A stretch of 64,000 nucleotides of DNA from Cupriavidus plantarum (lineage in GTDB: Bacteria > Pseudomonadota > Gammaproteobacteria > Burkholderiales > Burkholderiaceae), in assembly GCF_905397285.1 (NCBI RefSeq), contig NZ_CAJPUX010000002.1, positions 992,001 through 1,056,000 on the forward strand, given 5' to 3'. Below are positions 18,216 to 26,662 of this stretch, piece after piece (position 1 is the stretch's first letter; each line of letters starts with the position of its first letter). The notes below the pieces were generated by a model. It was given only the letters and a program-made list of their open reading frames with translations, made no database searches and was not told the origin of the DNA. The translations under genes and the position numbers were made by a program.

Positions 18216-19751
18216 TCAGCTCACGATGCCGACGTGCCAGGGCACGAATTCATGGTCGCCGAGCCCGAGCAATTCGCTCTTGGTCGGCTCACCCGATGCG
18301 GCACGCAGGATGTGTTCGAAGATGCGTTCGCCGAGTTGCGCCACGGACAGTTCGCCGTCGAGCACGACGCCGCAGTTGATGTCCATATCCTCTTCGAGCC
18401 GGCGATACATCGGCGTGTTCGAGGCGAGCTTGATCGTCGGCGCGGGCTTGGATCCGAACATGGAGCCCCGGCCCGTGGTAAAGCAGATGAGGTTGGCGCC
18501 GCTGGCGATCTGGCCAGTCGCGGCCACGGGGTCGTAGCCGGGCGAGTCCATGAAGACGAAGCCGGCCTTGTCGATCGGCTCGGCGTACTCGTACACGGCC
18601 TGCAGCGGGGTGGTGCCGCCCTTCATTGCCGAGCCGAGCGATTTCTCGAAAATGTTGGCCAGGCCACCCTGCTGGTTGCCGTGACCGACCACGCCATTGA
18701 ACTGTGCGTTATGGCCCGCCGTATACCGTTCCCACCAGGCGAGGCGGTCGAGCAGCTTCTGGCCGACCTCGGGCGTGACCGCGCGGCGCGTGAGCATGTA
18801 TTCGACGCCATGGATCTCGGGCGTCTCCGACAGGATAGCGGTGCCGCCATGGCGCACAAGGATGTCCATCGCCGCGCCGAGCGCGGGGTTCGCCGTGATG
18901 CCGGAGAAGCCATCCGAGCCGCCGCATTCGAGGCCGATCTTGAGATGGCTCGCGCTCACGCGCTCGCGCTGGCAGGCATTGGCGCGCGGCAGCATCGACT
19001 CGACCGCGCGGATGCCCGCCTCGATCGTGGCGCGCGTGCCGCCCGTGTCCTGCATGACGAGGGTGTGCAGCTGTTCTCCGGGGGCGAGGCTCGACGCCAG
19101 CCCCTGCGATTCGACCAGCCCATTCACCTGATTGCGTTCGCAGCCGAGTCCGACGATCAGCACGCCGGCCAGATTCGCATGCCGGGCATAGCCGGCAATC
19201 GTCCGGCGCAGCAGATCGAAATGCTCGCTCGGCGACGACATGCCGCAGCCGCTGCTCTGCGCGAAGGCCACCACCCCGTCGACGTTCGGATAATCCGCCA
19301 GCCGTTCGCGCGTGAAATGCGCGGCGATATGCTTGATCACCGTGGCCGAGCAGTTCACCGACGCCAGGATGCCGATGAAATTGCGCGTGCCCACGCGGCC
19401 ATCGGGCCGCACGTAGCCGAGGAACGTCGCGCGCTCGGACTCGGGCACGTACTCGACCGGCCGCACGTCCTGGCAGAACGCGGGGTCGCGGTAGAAGTCC
19501 ACGAGCCGCAGGTTGTGGCTGTGGACGTGGTCGCCCGCGGCGATGTCGCGGTCCGCCACGCCGATCACGGTGTCGTACTTGCGCACCTGTTCCCCGCGGG
19601 CAATCGCGCGCGCGGCAATCTTGTGGCCGGCGGGCACCTGCGCGCGCATGCGCACGCCGAGTGCGTCGAGGTGCTGGCCCAGCGTGAGATCGCCGCGGGC
19701 GATCAGCACGTTGTCGTTGGCATGCAGGCGGATGACGGGGGGCTGGGTCAC
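18216..19751 (-). CDS. UxaA/GarD family dehydratase (galactarate or altronate dehydratase)
   Basis: 511 aa. An N-terminal SAF-like domain (residues about 1-95, VLIARGDLTLGQHL...GDHVHSHNLR) is fused to the large UxaA/GarD domain with GYVRPDGRVGTRNFIGI, SSGCGMSS, GLGCERNQV and GLECGGSDGFSGI; cysteines in these motifs bind iron in the family. The length matches galactarate dehydratase (GarD) and fused altronate dehydratase, which I cannot separate by eye. The reaction removes water from a sugar diacid to give a 2-keto-3-deoxy acid, the substrate for the aldolase encoded downstream. It follows the Bug receptor by 22 bp. Confidence 0.88.
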   Translation of the reverse strand: MTQPPVIRLHANDNVLIARGDLTLGQHLDALGVRMRAQVPAGHKIAARAIARGEQVRKYDTVIGVADRDIAAGDHVHSHNLRLVDFYRDPAFCQDVRPVEYVPESERATFLGYVRPDGRVGTRNFIGILASVNCSATVIKHIAAHFTRERLADYPNVDGVVAFAQSSGCGMSSPSEHFDLLRRTIAGYARHANLAGVLIVGLGCERNQVNGLVESQGLASSLAPGEQLHTLVMQDTGGTRATIEAGIRAVESMLPRANACQRERVSASHLKIGLECGGSDGFSGITANPALGAAMDILVRHGGTAILSETPEIHGVEYMLTRRAVTPEVGQKLLDRLAWWERYTAGHNAQFNGVVGHGNQQGGLANIFEKSLGSAMKGGTTPLQAVYEYAEPIDKAGFVFMDSPGYDPVAATGQIASGANLICFTTGRGSMFGSKPAPTIKLASNTPMYRRLEEDMDINCGVVLDGELSVAQLGERIFEHILRAASGEPTKSELLGLGDHEFVPWHVGIVS

Positions 19752-19773
19752 GGTAGGTTCTTGAGAATGAGGA

Positions 19774-20796
19774 TCAGCTCTGCGCGAGCATCTCCTTGAG
19801 TTTGAGGCGCTGGATCAGCTGCGTTTCCTGCTCGTACACCTCGGAGACGTACTTGCGGTAGTCGGGGCCGTCGAGGTACATGATCGGCGCGTCGATGCGC
19901 GCGGCCACGGTCTTGAACTCGGGGCTCGCCACGGCCGCGCGGAACGCGTCGCGCAGCTTCTTCTCGATGTCGGCCGGCAGACCCTTCGGCGCGCCGATGC
20001 CATTGGGGGCCTCGACCACGACGTTGTAGCCGAGCTCCTTGAGCGTCGGTGCATTGCTGAAGCGCGGCGTGCGTTGCTCGCCCCAGGTGGCCAGCAGGCG
20101 CATCTTGCCGGCCTCGACGTGCGGCGCCCACGAACTGGAATCGGCCAGCAGGTCCACCTGGTTGGCCAGCACGTCCTGCAGCGCGGCCGAGCCGCCCTTG
20201 TAGGCGATGGCGTTGAACTTGACGCCGGCGGCCAGCGCGAACTGCTCCATGCCGACGTGCGTGGCGCCGCCGATCCCCGCGTGCGCATAGGTGACGCGGC
20301 CCGGATGCGCCTTGGCCTCCGCCACCACGTCTGCCAGCGTCTTGAAGCGCGAGCCGTCGGGCACGGCGATGCCGAAGGTCTGGCCCGACGTGCGGGCGAG
20401 GTAGGTGAGTTCCTTGCGCGGGTCGAGCTGCAGCATGCCGAGTTGCGAGAACCGCGCGACCGAGATCGGGATCTGGCCAATGGTGTAGCCGTCGGGTGTG
20501 GCGCGGGCCAGCGCCTTGGTGCCGATCATGCCCGACGCGCCGGCGCGGTTCTCCACCACGATCGACTGCTTGAGGATGCCCGAGGCCACCTGGCACAGCG
20601 CGCGCATCGACTGGTCCGCGGTGCCGCCGACGGGCCATGGGCAGATGAACGTGATAGGACGGTCGGGATACTCGGCGGCGCGGGCGATGCGCGGGGCCAG
20701 CAGGCTGGCCGTGCCGGTGGCGGCTGCGGCGGTGGCGGCGGCGCTGCCGAGCAGCAGGCGGCGGCGCATGAGGCTCGCGGGGAGGCGGTCGGTCAT
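19774..20796 (-). CDS. Bug/TctC-family tripartite tricarboxylate transporter receptor
   Basis: 340 aa with a twin-arginine-like signal (MRRRLLLGSAAATAAAATG, cleavage near IARAAEYP). The mature part shows the Bug pattern: YPDRPITFICPWPVGGTADQSMR, VVENRAGASGMIGTKALARATPDGYT, YAHAGIGGATHVGMEQF and AYKGGSAALQDVLANQVDL. AAGGAGA precedes the ATG by 8 nt. Bug proteins are periplasmic receptors, very numerous in Burkholderiales, that capture carboxylated ligands. No TctA/TctB membrane partner is nearby, so it is an orphan receptor, presumably for the sugar acid degraded by the operon it heads. Confidence 0.92.
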   Translation of the reverse strand: MTDRLPASLMRRRLLLGSAAATAAAATGTASLLAPRIARAAEYPDRPITFICPWPVGGTADQSMRALCQVASGILKQSIVVENRAGASGMIGTKALARATPDGYTIGQIPISVARFSQLGMLQLDPRKELTYLARTSGQTFGIAVPDGSRFKTLADVVAEAKAHPGRVTYAHAGIGGATHVGMEQFALAAGVKFNAIAYKGGSAALQDVLANQVDLLADSSSWAPHVEAGKMRLLATWGEQRTPRFSNAPTLKELGYNVVVEAPNGIGAPKGLPADIEKKLRDAFRAAVASPEFKTVAARIDAPIMYLDGPDYRKYVSEVYEQETQLIQRLKLKEMLAQS

Positions 20797-20870
20797 GGGG
20801 AAGGTCTCCTTGTTCTCGTCGCGGCGGTTCTTGCCGGCGCGATCGTGATGCGATTCTGATCGGTAAAGCC

Positions 20871-20933
20871 ATAACCATCCAATAGATCATTGGCATGGCT
20901 TCATAACCTTTCGGTTACATAGCATTACCGGTA
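20871..20933. promoter_or_regulatory. Operator region between the Bug operon and lysR
   Basis: This divergent intergenic region has a perfect inverted repeat TAACC-TTTC-GGTTA (20904-20917), a second ATAACC copy in direct orientation 32 bp to its left (20871), and a short palindrome TACCGGTA (20926-20933) close to the lysR start. It fits the usual arrangement of a LysR recognition site plus an activation site between a regulator and its divergent target operon. Confidence 0.6.
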
Positions 20934-20944
20934 GACTCGCGTCC

Positions 20945-21931
20945 ATGGCCCATATCGACCGCGCATTCCGCTCCAACATCAAGCTGCGTCACCTGCAACT
21001 GCTCGTTGCGCTGGACGAGTTCCGGCATCTGGGCCGCACGGCGGAATTCCTGTCGGTCAGCCAGCCCGCGATTTCCAAGGTCCTCGCCGAGGTCGAGAAG
21101 ATGCTCGGCATGACCCTGTTCACGCGCTCCACGCGCGGCACGGAGCCCACGCCGGCCGGCGAGTCGCTGGTGCGCTTCGCGCGCTCGGTGCTCGCGCAAT
21201 ACGACGTGACGCGCGACGAGATCGAGGCCGTGGCCAGCGGCGCCGCGGGCCGTGTGCGGGTGGGATCGATGGGCGCCGCGTTGCCGGTGCTGCTGGCCAA
21301 TGCGGTGGCGCGGGTCAAGCAACGGTCGCCGCGCGCGACGGTGCTGATCGAGGAAGGCGACCTCACGCATCTGCTGCCGCGGCTGCGATTGTCCGAGCTC
21401 GATGTGGTCGTCGGGCGGCTCGAGCCCGCCTATGCGGCGCCCGACCTCGTCACGGAAGCGTTATACGACGAACCGATGGTGGCGATTGTCGCGGCGGGGC
21501 ATCCGCTGTCGCGCAAGAGACGCGTGGACTGGGGCGATCTGTCGCGGCATCCACTGGTGTTGCCACCGCCGTGGGCGTCGCTGCGCGTCAAGATCGAGCA
21601 GGCGTTCGTCCGGCATGGGCAGGACCTGCCGGCCGATCTCATCGAGTCGTCGTCGTACTTCGCCGTGACGACGTTCGTCGCCCAGCGGCAGGCGGTGGGC
21701 TTCGTCGCGCGATCGGTGGGGCAGCAGATGCAGGCGGAGGGCCGCTTCCATGTCCTGCCGATGGCGGTGGAGGTGGAACTGCCGCCCATCGGCCTGATGA
21801 CGCTCCGCGACCGCCGGCCCGCGCCGGGCGCCACCGCGCTCATCGCATGCCTGCACGACGCGGCACGCGACATCGCGCGCGCCAACCGTCCGCCCGGAAA
21901 GACGGGCCGGCGCGCGCATTCGGTCGTGTAG
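20945..21931 (+). CDS. LysR-family transcriptional regulator of the sugar-acid operon
   Basis: 328 aa. The N-terminal winged helix-turn-helix reads IKLRHLQLLVALDEFRHLGRTAEFLSVSQPAISKVLAEVEKMLG, and TRSTRGTEPTPAGESLVRFAR follows, as in the GbpR/PcaQ-like subgroup. The C-terminal effector domain (from about residue 95) has two lobes. The gene is transcribed away from the Bug-dehydratase-dehydrogenase-aldolase-oxidase operon across 148 bp that contain clear dyads, so it most likely activates that operon and controls itself. The co-inducer would be a sugar acid or its keto-deoxy product (inference). Confidence 0.92.
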   Translation: MAHIDRAFRSNIKLRHLQLLVALDEFRHLGRTAEFLSVSQPAISKVLAEVEKMLGMTLFTRSTRGTEPTPAGESLVRFARSVLAQYDVTRDEIEAVASGAAGRVRVGSMGAALPVLLANAVARVKQRSPRATVLIEEGDLTHLLPRLRLSELDVVVGRLEPAYAAPDLVTEALYDEPMVAIVAAGHPLSRKRRVDWGDLSRHPLVLPPPWASLRVKIEQAFVRHGQDLPADLIESSSYFAVTTFVAQRQAVGFVARSVGQQMQAEGRFHVLPMAVEVELPPIGLMTLRDRRPAPGATALIACLHDAARDIARANRPPGKTGRRAHSVV

Positions 21932-21978
21932 GGAAGCGTGTGGGAACGCGGGGGAACGCGCGGGGACGCGCTGACGGT

Positions 21979-22413
21979 TCAGTATGCCTTGAGCCGCGTG
22001 ACGGTGATGCCGTTGACCGTCAGTTCCGGCAGGCGCTGCAGCCATTGCTGAACGTACGCGGCCCTGACGTGCTCCTGGAACGCGGTCTCGTCGCGGAATA
22101 CCTCGTAGAACACGAAACGTCCGGGCGCATCGAGTTGTTCGTGCAGGACGTAGGTGACCACGCCGGCTTCGCCACGCGTGGCGGCGATCAGCGGCACGGT
22201 GGCGGCGCGCAGGTCGTTCTCCTTGCCAGGTTTCGCCTGAACGGTAGCCACCGTGACGAGGTGGCCTTCGGCCCGCGTGCCTTTCGCGGCCGTCGCCGGC
22301 GGAGACGACGGTGAAGCGCAGGCACCCAGCAGCAGCGCGGCGGCGATCGGAAGGGCGATTGGAAGGGCGGTTGGAAGGGCAATCGGAAGCAGCGATCGGT
22401 GGCGGTGATGCAC
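21979..22413 (-). CDS. Lipoprotein with antibiotic biosynthesis monooxygenase (ABM) domain
   Basis: 144 aa from the GTG at 22413, chosen because AGGGGA lies about 9 nt upstream and the protein then begins with a textbook lipoprotein signal: a basic start (HHRHR), a hydrophobic core and a lipobox LGAC. The mature domain (HLVTVATVQAKPGKENDLRAA...DETAFQEHVRAAYVQQWLQRL) is a ferredoxin-like ABM/quinol monooxygenase fold. An envelope-anchored ABM protein is unusual; most are cytosolic. The signal core is made of tandem 12-bp repeats. It is 40 bp downstream of the acetolactate synthase gene. Confidence 0.75.
   Translation of the reverse strand: MHHRHRSLLPIALPTALPIALPIAAALLLGACASPSSPPATAAKGTRAEGHLVTVATVQAKPGKENDLRAATVPLIAATRGEAGVVTYVLHEQLDAPGRFVFYEVFRDETAFQEHVRAAYVQQWLQRLPELTVNGITVTRLKAY
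22344..22391 (-). repeat. Four 12-bp tandem repeats encoding a signal-peptide core
   Basis: Four imperfect 12-bp units of the form CGATYGGAAGGG lie head to tail on the plus strand. On the coding strand each encodes Leu-Pro-Ile/Thr-Ala, so the hydrophobic core of the lipoprotein signal is built as a short repeat. Gain or loss of units would keep frame but change signal length. Confidence 0.8.
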
Positions 22414-22504
22414 GATGTCGGTCCCCTGGGTGTGGCACGCCTCAACGGTAGTGCCGGGACTCACGCGTCATCGAGTTAAATCTGGTGAAGCGGCGTGAAG
22501 CCGT

Positions 22505-24259
22505 TCAGCCATCGATGTCGCCGAGCATGATCGCATCGAGCCCAGCGCCCGACCGCACCATCGGCCAGACTTTCTCGCCGCCATCGACCTGGAAGTCCAC
22601 GAACACCGTCCGGTCCTTCAGCCGGAGCGCTTCCCGGATGGCGGGCTCGACGTCCGCCTCGCGCTCCACCCGCAGGCCGACGTGCCCATACGCGCGCGCG
22701 AGGATCGTAAAGTCCGGCAACGCTTCCATGTACGACTCGGAGTAGCGCTGGCCATAGTCCACGTGCTGCAGTTGCCGGACCATGCCGAGGTAGCCGTTGT
22801 TCAGCGTGAAGATCTTCACGGGCAGGTTGTACTGCGTGCAGGTAGACAGTTCCTGAATGCACATCTGAATCGACCCGTCGCCGGTGATCACGCACACGTC
22901 GCTATCCGGAAACGCGCGCTTGACGCCCATTGCGTAAGGCAGTCCCACACCCATCGTCCCCAGCCCGCCCGAGTTGATCCACTTGCGCGGAGACTGAAAG
23001 CGGTAATGCTGCGCGGCCCACATCTGGTGCTGGCCGACGTCCGAACAGATATAGGCGTTGTCGCCCGCAATCTCGCTGAGCTTCTCGATCACGTACTGCG
23101 GCTTGATGAGCACGCCGTCGCGCTGGTAATCGAGGCAACGCCGCGCGCGCCATTCGTCGACCGAGCGCCACCACGCCTCGCGCGCCGAGGGCGCAACGGC
23201 CGGCTGTTCGCGGAGCGCCGCATTCAGCTTCCGCAGCACGCGCCGCGCGTCGCCGACGATCGGCACCGTCGGCTTCACGCGCTTGCCGATGCTCGCCGGA
23301 TCGATATCGATATGGATGATCTGGCGCGGCACCGCGCAGAAGGCGTCGACCTTGCCGATGACGCGGTCGTCGAAGCGCGCGCCGACCGCGATGAGCACAT
23401 CGCACGCCTGCATCGCGCGATTGGCCTCGTACGTGCCATGCATCCCCGGCATGCCGAGATACCTCGGCTCGGTCGCCGGCACGAGGCCAAGCGCCATGAG
23501 CGTGGTAGTGATCGGCGCATCGACAAGGCGCGCCAGCTCCACGACTTCCGCGCCGGCGTCCGCCATCAACGCACCGCCGCCGACGTAGACGTAGGGCCGC
23601 TGCGCGTTCCGCAGCGCCTGCACGGCCTGACGGATCTGCCCGTCGTGCCCCTCGAGCTGCGGACGGTACGAGCGGATATCGATGCGCTCGGGCCACTGGA
23701 ACGTGCCTTCGGCGAGCGCGACGTCCTTCGGGATATCGACGAGCACTGGACCGGGCCGCCCCGTGCGCGCGATATGGAACGCCTTGCGCAGCGTCAGCGC
23801 GAGGTCGTTGACGTCGCGCACGAGAAAGTTGTGCTTGACCACCGGGCGCGTGATGCCGACCGCGTCGCATTCCTGGAACGCGTCCTCGCCGATCATGCTC
23901 GTCGGCACGTTGCCGGAGATGACGACCATCGGGATCGAGTCGAAGTACGCGGTGGCGATACCGGTGACGGCATTGGTCACGCCCGGACCCGACGTGACGA
24001 GCGCCACGCCGACCTTGCCGGTCGCGCGCGCGTACCCGTCGGCCGCGTGCACGGCCGCCTGCTCGTGCCTGACCAGCAGATGGCGCGGCGCGTCTTCCGC
24101 GGCGAGCGCATCGTAGATCGGCAGCACCGCACCGCCCGGATAGCCCCAGATCTCCGATACGCCTTCACGCCGTAGTGCTTCCACGACCATCTCCGCGCCA
24201 CGCATGGTGACGGTCGGGGCAGCGGCTTTGGCACGAAACTCGGCGATCGGCATGTTCAC
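22505..24259 (-). CDS. ilvB: Acetolactate synthase large subunit (biosynthetic type), without an adjacent small subunit
   Basis: 584 aa ThDP enzyme. The N-terminal PYR domain has the catalytic Glu E66 in VRHEQAAVHAADGYARATG; the central domain has the FAD-contacting region; the C-terminal PP domain has the metal/ThDP motif GDGSIQMCIQEL and NNGYLGMVRQ. These match biosynthetic acetohydroxyacid synthase, which condenses pyruvate with pyruvate or 2-ketobutyrate for branched-chain amino acids. The GTG at 24259 has GGAG 8 nt upstream and is preferred over the ATG two codons later. No ilvN or ilvC follows, so it is a stand-alone paralogue, possibly catabolic or needing a distant regulatory subunit. 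Confidence 0.9.
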   Translation of the reverse strand: MNMPIAEFRAKAAAPTVTMRGAEMVVEALRREGVSEIWGYPGGAVLPIYDALAAEDAPRHLLVRHEQAAVHAADGYARATGKVGVALVTSGPGVTNAVTGIATAYFDSIPMVVISGNVPTSMIGEDAFQECDAVGITRPVVKHNFLVRDVNDLALTLRKAFHIARTGRPGPVLVDIPKDVALAEGTFQWPERIDIRSYRPQLEGHDGQIRQAVQALRNAQRPYVYVGGGALMADAGAEVVELARLVDAPITTTLMALGLVPATEPRYLGMPGMHGTYEANRAMQACDVLIAVGARFDDRVIGKVDAFCAVPRQIIHIDIDPASIGKRVKPTVPIVGDARRVLRKLNAALREQPAVAPSAREAWWRSVDEWRARRCLDYQRDGVLIKPQYVIEKLSEIAGDNAYICSDVGQHQMWAAQHYRFQSPRKWINSGGLGTMGVGLPYAMGVKRAFPDSDVCVITGDGSIQMCIQELSTCTQYNLPVKIFTLNNGYLGMVRQLQHVDYGQRYSESYMEALPDFTILARAYGHVGLRVEREADVEPAIREALRLKDRTVFVDFQVDGGEKVWPMVRSGAGLDAIMLGDIDG

Positions 24260-24407
24260 GGGAAAGGCTCCATTTGGCTCGATTGGACAATGGAAACAGT
24301 CTAGGGAGACATGCCCGGTACAAGCTGCCGAATCCGCATGGATTCCCTCACATGACAGCGCAATGTTCCGTCGATCGCCGATTACGCGGCAGGAACTGCG
24401 GCATGCC

Positions 24408-25301
24408 TCACGCGTGTGCCACGCATTGCTTCGTCAACGCGATCAGCCGCTGCGCGATCGGGGAGCGATTGTCGCGCCGCCAGACCAGTTCGAGCGGCAG
24501 TTGCAGGTCGAGGTCGTCGAGCTTCAGGAACTTGACCGACGCGCTGGCTTGCGCGGCCGCCTGCTCCGGCAAAATCGCGCAGCCCATGCCCGCCATGACA
24601 AGCGTCAGCAGCGAGTTGTTGTCGGTGCCTTCCATCACCACTTTTGGCATGAAGCCGGCCCCATGGAAATGCGCGATGAGCCGGTCGTGGTAGTAGGCCG
24701 TGACGCTGCGCGGAATCCACACGAAGTCGCGTCCATTGAGGTCGGCGAGCCGGCGGGGCGGGCGCGCCGTCCATTGCGGTTCGTTGGGCACGGCCAGCGC
24801 GAGCCGCTGCGTGGAGATGAGCATGCCGTCGAGCGCGGGATCATCCGCCGGACGGAAGTACAGGAAGCCCGCGTCGAGTTCGCCTGTCCGGATCAGATCG
24901 ACCTGCGGACCCGAGATGACCTGCCTGACCGATACCGAGACATCGGGCGACTGCTCGCGAAACTGCCGCAGGATCTCGGCCACCACGGGTAACAGCTGAT
25001 GCAGGATGGTCAGGCCGATGGCCAGATTGCCGAGCCTGCCGCTGGCGGCCTCTACGGCGCGCTGCCTGGCGGCGTCGAGATCTTCGAGGGCTCTTGCCGT
25101 GTCGTGGAGGAATTGCGCGCCCGCCGCGGTCAGCGTCATGCCGCGCGGCTGGCGTTCGAACAGTGGCACGCCCAGCTCCTCCTCTAGCCGCTGCAGTTGC
25201 TTGGTCAGCGCGGGTTGCGCCAGGCCGTGCGCGCGCGCCGCCTTGTTGATCGATCCTTCCCGCGCGACGCTCGCGAAATACCGTAACTGCCGCAGTTCCA
25301 T
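24408..25301 (-). CDS. LysR-family transcriptional regulator
   Basis: 297 aa. The helix-turn-helix is MELRQLRYFASVAREGSINKAARAHGLAQPALTKQLQRLEEELG, followed by LFERQPRGMTLTAAG, as in the CbbR/TsaR-like branch. The effector domain runs from about residue 90. It diverges from the M20 amidohydrolase gene across 136 bp containing an 18-bp near-perfect palindrome, so that gene and the following transporter are the probable targets. Its 3' end lies 148 bp from the acetolactate synthase start. Confidence 0.92.
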   Translation of the reverse strand: MELRQLRYFASVAREGSINKAARAHGLAQPALTKQLQRLEEELGVPLFERQPRGMTLTAAGAQFLHDTARALEDLDAARQRAVEAASGRLGNLAIGLTILHQLLPVVAEILRQFREQSPDVSVSVRQVISGPQVDLIRTGELDAGFLYFRPADDPALDGMLISTQRLALAVPNEPQWTARPPRRLADLNGRDFVWIPRSVTAYYHDRLIAHFHGAGFMPKVVMEGTDNNSLLTLVMAGMGCAILPEQAAAQASASVKFLKLDDLDLQLPLELVWRRDNRSPIAQRLIALTKQCVAHA

Positions 25302-25343
25302 GATGGCTCTCTGATGTATTCCATGAAGTTATTGCTGCGATCT

Positions 25344-25361
25344 CCGGAATATATATTCGGG
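25344..25361. promoter_or_regulatory. Palindromic operator between lysR and the amidohydrolase gene
   Basis: CCGGAATATATATTCGGG is an 18-bp dyad with a single mismatched pair and an AT-rich centre, lying almost midway between the divergent starts. A related half, GGGAATAG, follows at once. The size and position fit a LysR recognition site. Confidence 0.65.
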
Positions 25362-25437
25362 AATAGCATGATTTCAAGCATTTGCCTTTCCGCACATTCT
25401 TTGTCGCATCGAAGCACGCGTAAGGAAAGAAACGGAA

Positions 25438-26625
25438 ATGTCGATCGTCAACACGCTGGAGGCCCGGCTGCCCGCATTGCGGCAGCTTCGGCAAACGCTG
25501 CATGCCACCCCCGAACTTGGCTTTGCCGAGCATCGCACCGGCGACCTCATCGCCGGGGAACTGGAGCGGCTGGGAATCCCGTATCACCGCGGCATCGGCA
25601 AGACGGGTCTTGTCGGTGTCATCGAGGGCAGGCGGCAGACGCGCGGGCGCGCGATCGGCCTGCGCGCGGACATGGACGCGCTGCCGCTGCACGAGCAGAC
25701 GCAGTTGCCCTATGCCTCGTGCTGTCCCGGCCGGATGCATGCATGCGGCCATGACGGCCACGTCACGATGCTGCTTGCCGCGGCCGCGTACCTGAGCGAG
25801 ACGCGCGCGTTCGACGGCACCGTCTACCTCGTGTTCCAGCCGGGGGAGGAGGGATACGCCGGCGCGCGGGAGATGGTCGAGGACGGACTGTTCGAGCGCT
25901 TTCCCGTCGAGCAGGTCTACGCGCTGCACAACTGGCCGACGCTGCCGCTTGGCACGCTGTCGATCGCGCCCGGCCCCGCGATGGCCGCGACCGATCGTAT
26001 CGAAATCGAGGTCTTCGGGGTCGGCGGACACGGCGGCGTGTCGCCGCACAAGTGCGTGGACCCCGTGCTGGTGGCCGCGCACGTAATTACCGCAGTGCAG
26101 AGCATCGTCAGCCGCAACGTGCCAGCACTGGATGCGGCCGTCATCAGCCTGTGCGCGATCCAGGGCGGGCAGATGGACGGCTTCGCGGTGATCCCGGACA
26201 GCGTGAAGATCGTCGGTACCGCGCGCTCGCTCACGGCCGCCATGCAGACGCTGCTGGAGACGCGGCTGCACGAGGTGGTGCGGGGCGTCGCCACGGCCTT
26301 CGGCGCGCGCGCCACGGTCACCTACGAGCGGCTGTTCCCGATGACCGTCAACGATCCCGAGGCCGCCGCCTTCGCGACCGACGTCGCCGTGGAACTGTTC
26401 GGCCGCGAGCAGGTGGTGGCGCGTCCGCAGCCGAGTCTCGGCGGAGAAGACTTCGCATTCATGCTGCAGCGGCGTCCGGGCGCGTACGTGCACTTCGGTA
26501 CCGGATCGCCGGGCGGCGGAGATCACGGCCTCCATAGCCCCCACTTCGATTTCAACGACGCCGCCATCCCGCTCGGCGGCGCGTACCTCGCGCGCCTCGC
26601 GGAACGCGCGCTTCCCATGGCATAG
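25438..26625 (+). CDS. M20-family amidohydrolase (hippurate/IAA-amino-acid hydrolase type)
   Basis: 395 aa metallopeptidase-like enzyme. The metal site signature is HACGHDGH (residues 101-108), with GLRADMDALPLHEQT before it and QPGEEGYAGAREMVEDG after it; a dimerisation domain (GVGGHGGVSPHKCVDPVLVAAHVI) is inserted, and the last ligand motif is GGEDFAFMLQRRPGAYVHFG. Family members cleave N-acyl amino acids such as hippurate or indole-3-acetyl conjugates. AAGGAAAG precedes the ATG. A transporter follows 37 bp downstream, giving a transport-and-hydrolyse cassette under the divergent LysR. Confidence 0.93.
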   Translation: MSIVNTLEARLPALRQLRQTLHATPELGFAEHRTGDLIAGELERLGIPYHRGIGKTGLVGVIEGRRQTRGRAIGLRADMDALPLHEQTQLPYASCCPGRMHACGHDGHVTMLLAAAAYLSETRAFDGTVYLVFQPGEEGYAGAREMVEDGLFERFPVEQVYALHNWPTLPLGTLSIAPGPAMAATDRIEIEVFGVGGHGGVSPHKCVDPVLVAAHVITAVQSIVSRNVPALDAAVISLCAIQGGQMDGFAVIPDSVKIVGTARSLTAAMQTLLETRLHEVVRGVATAFGARATVTYERLFPMTVNDPEAAAFATDVAVELFGREQVVARPQPSLGGEDFAFMLQRRPGAYVHFGTGSPGGGDHGLHSPHFDFNDAAIPLGGAYLARLAERALPMA

Positions 26626-26662
26626 CGCCATTCCCCCAAAAGAACGCAGGAACGCTTCCCCC

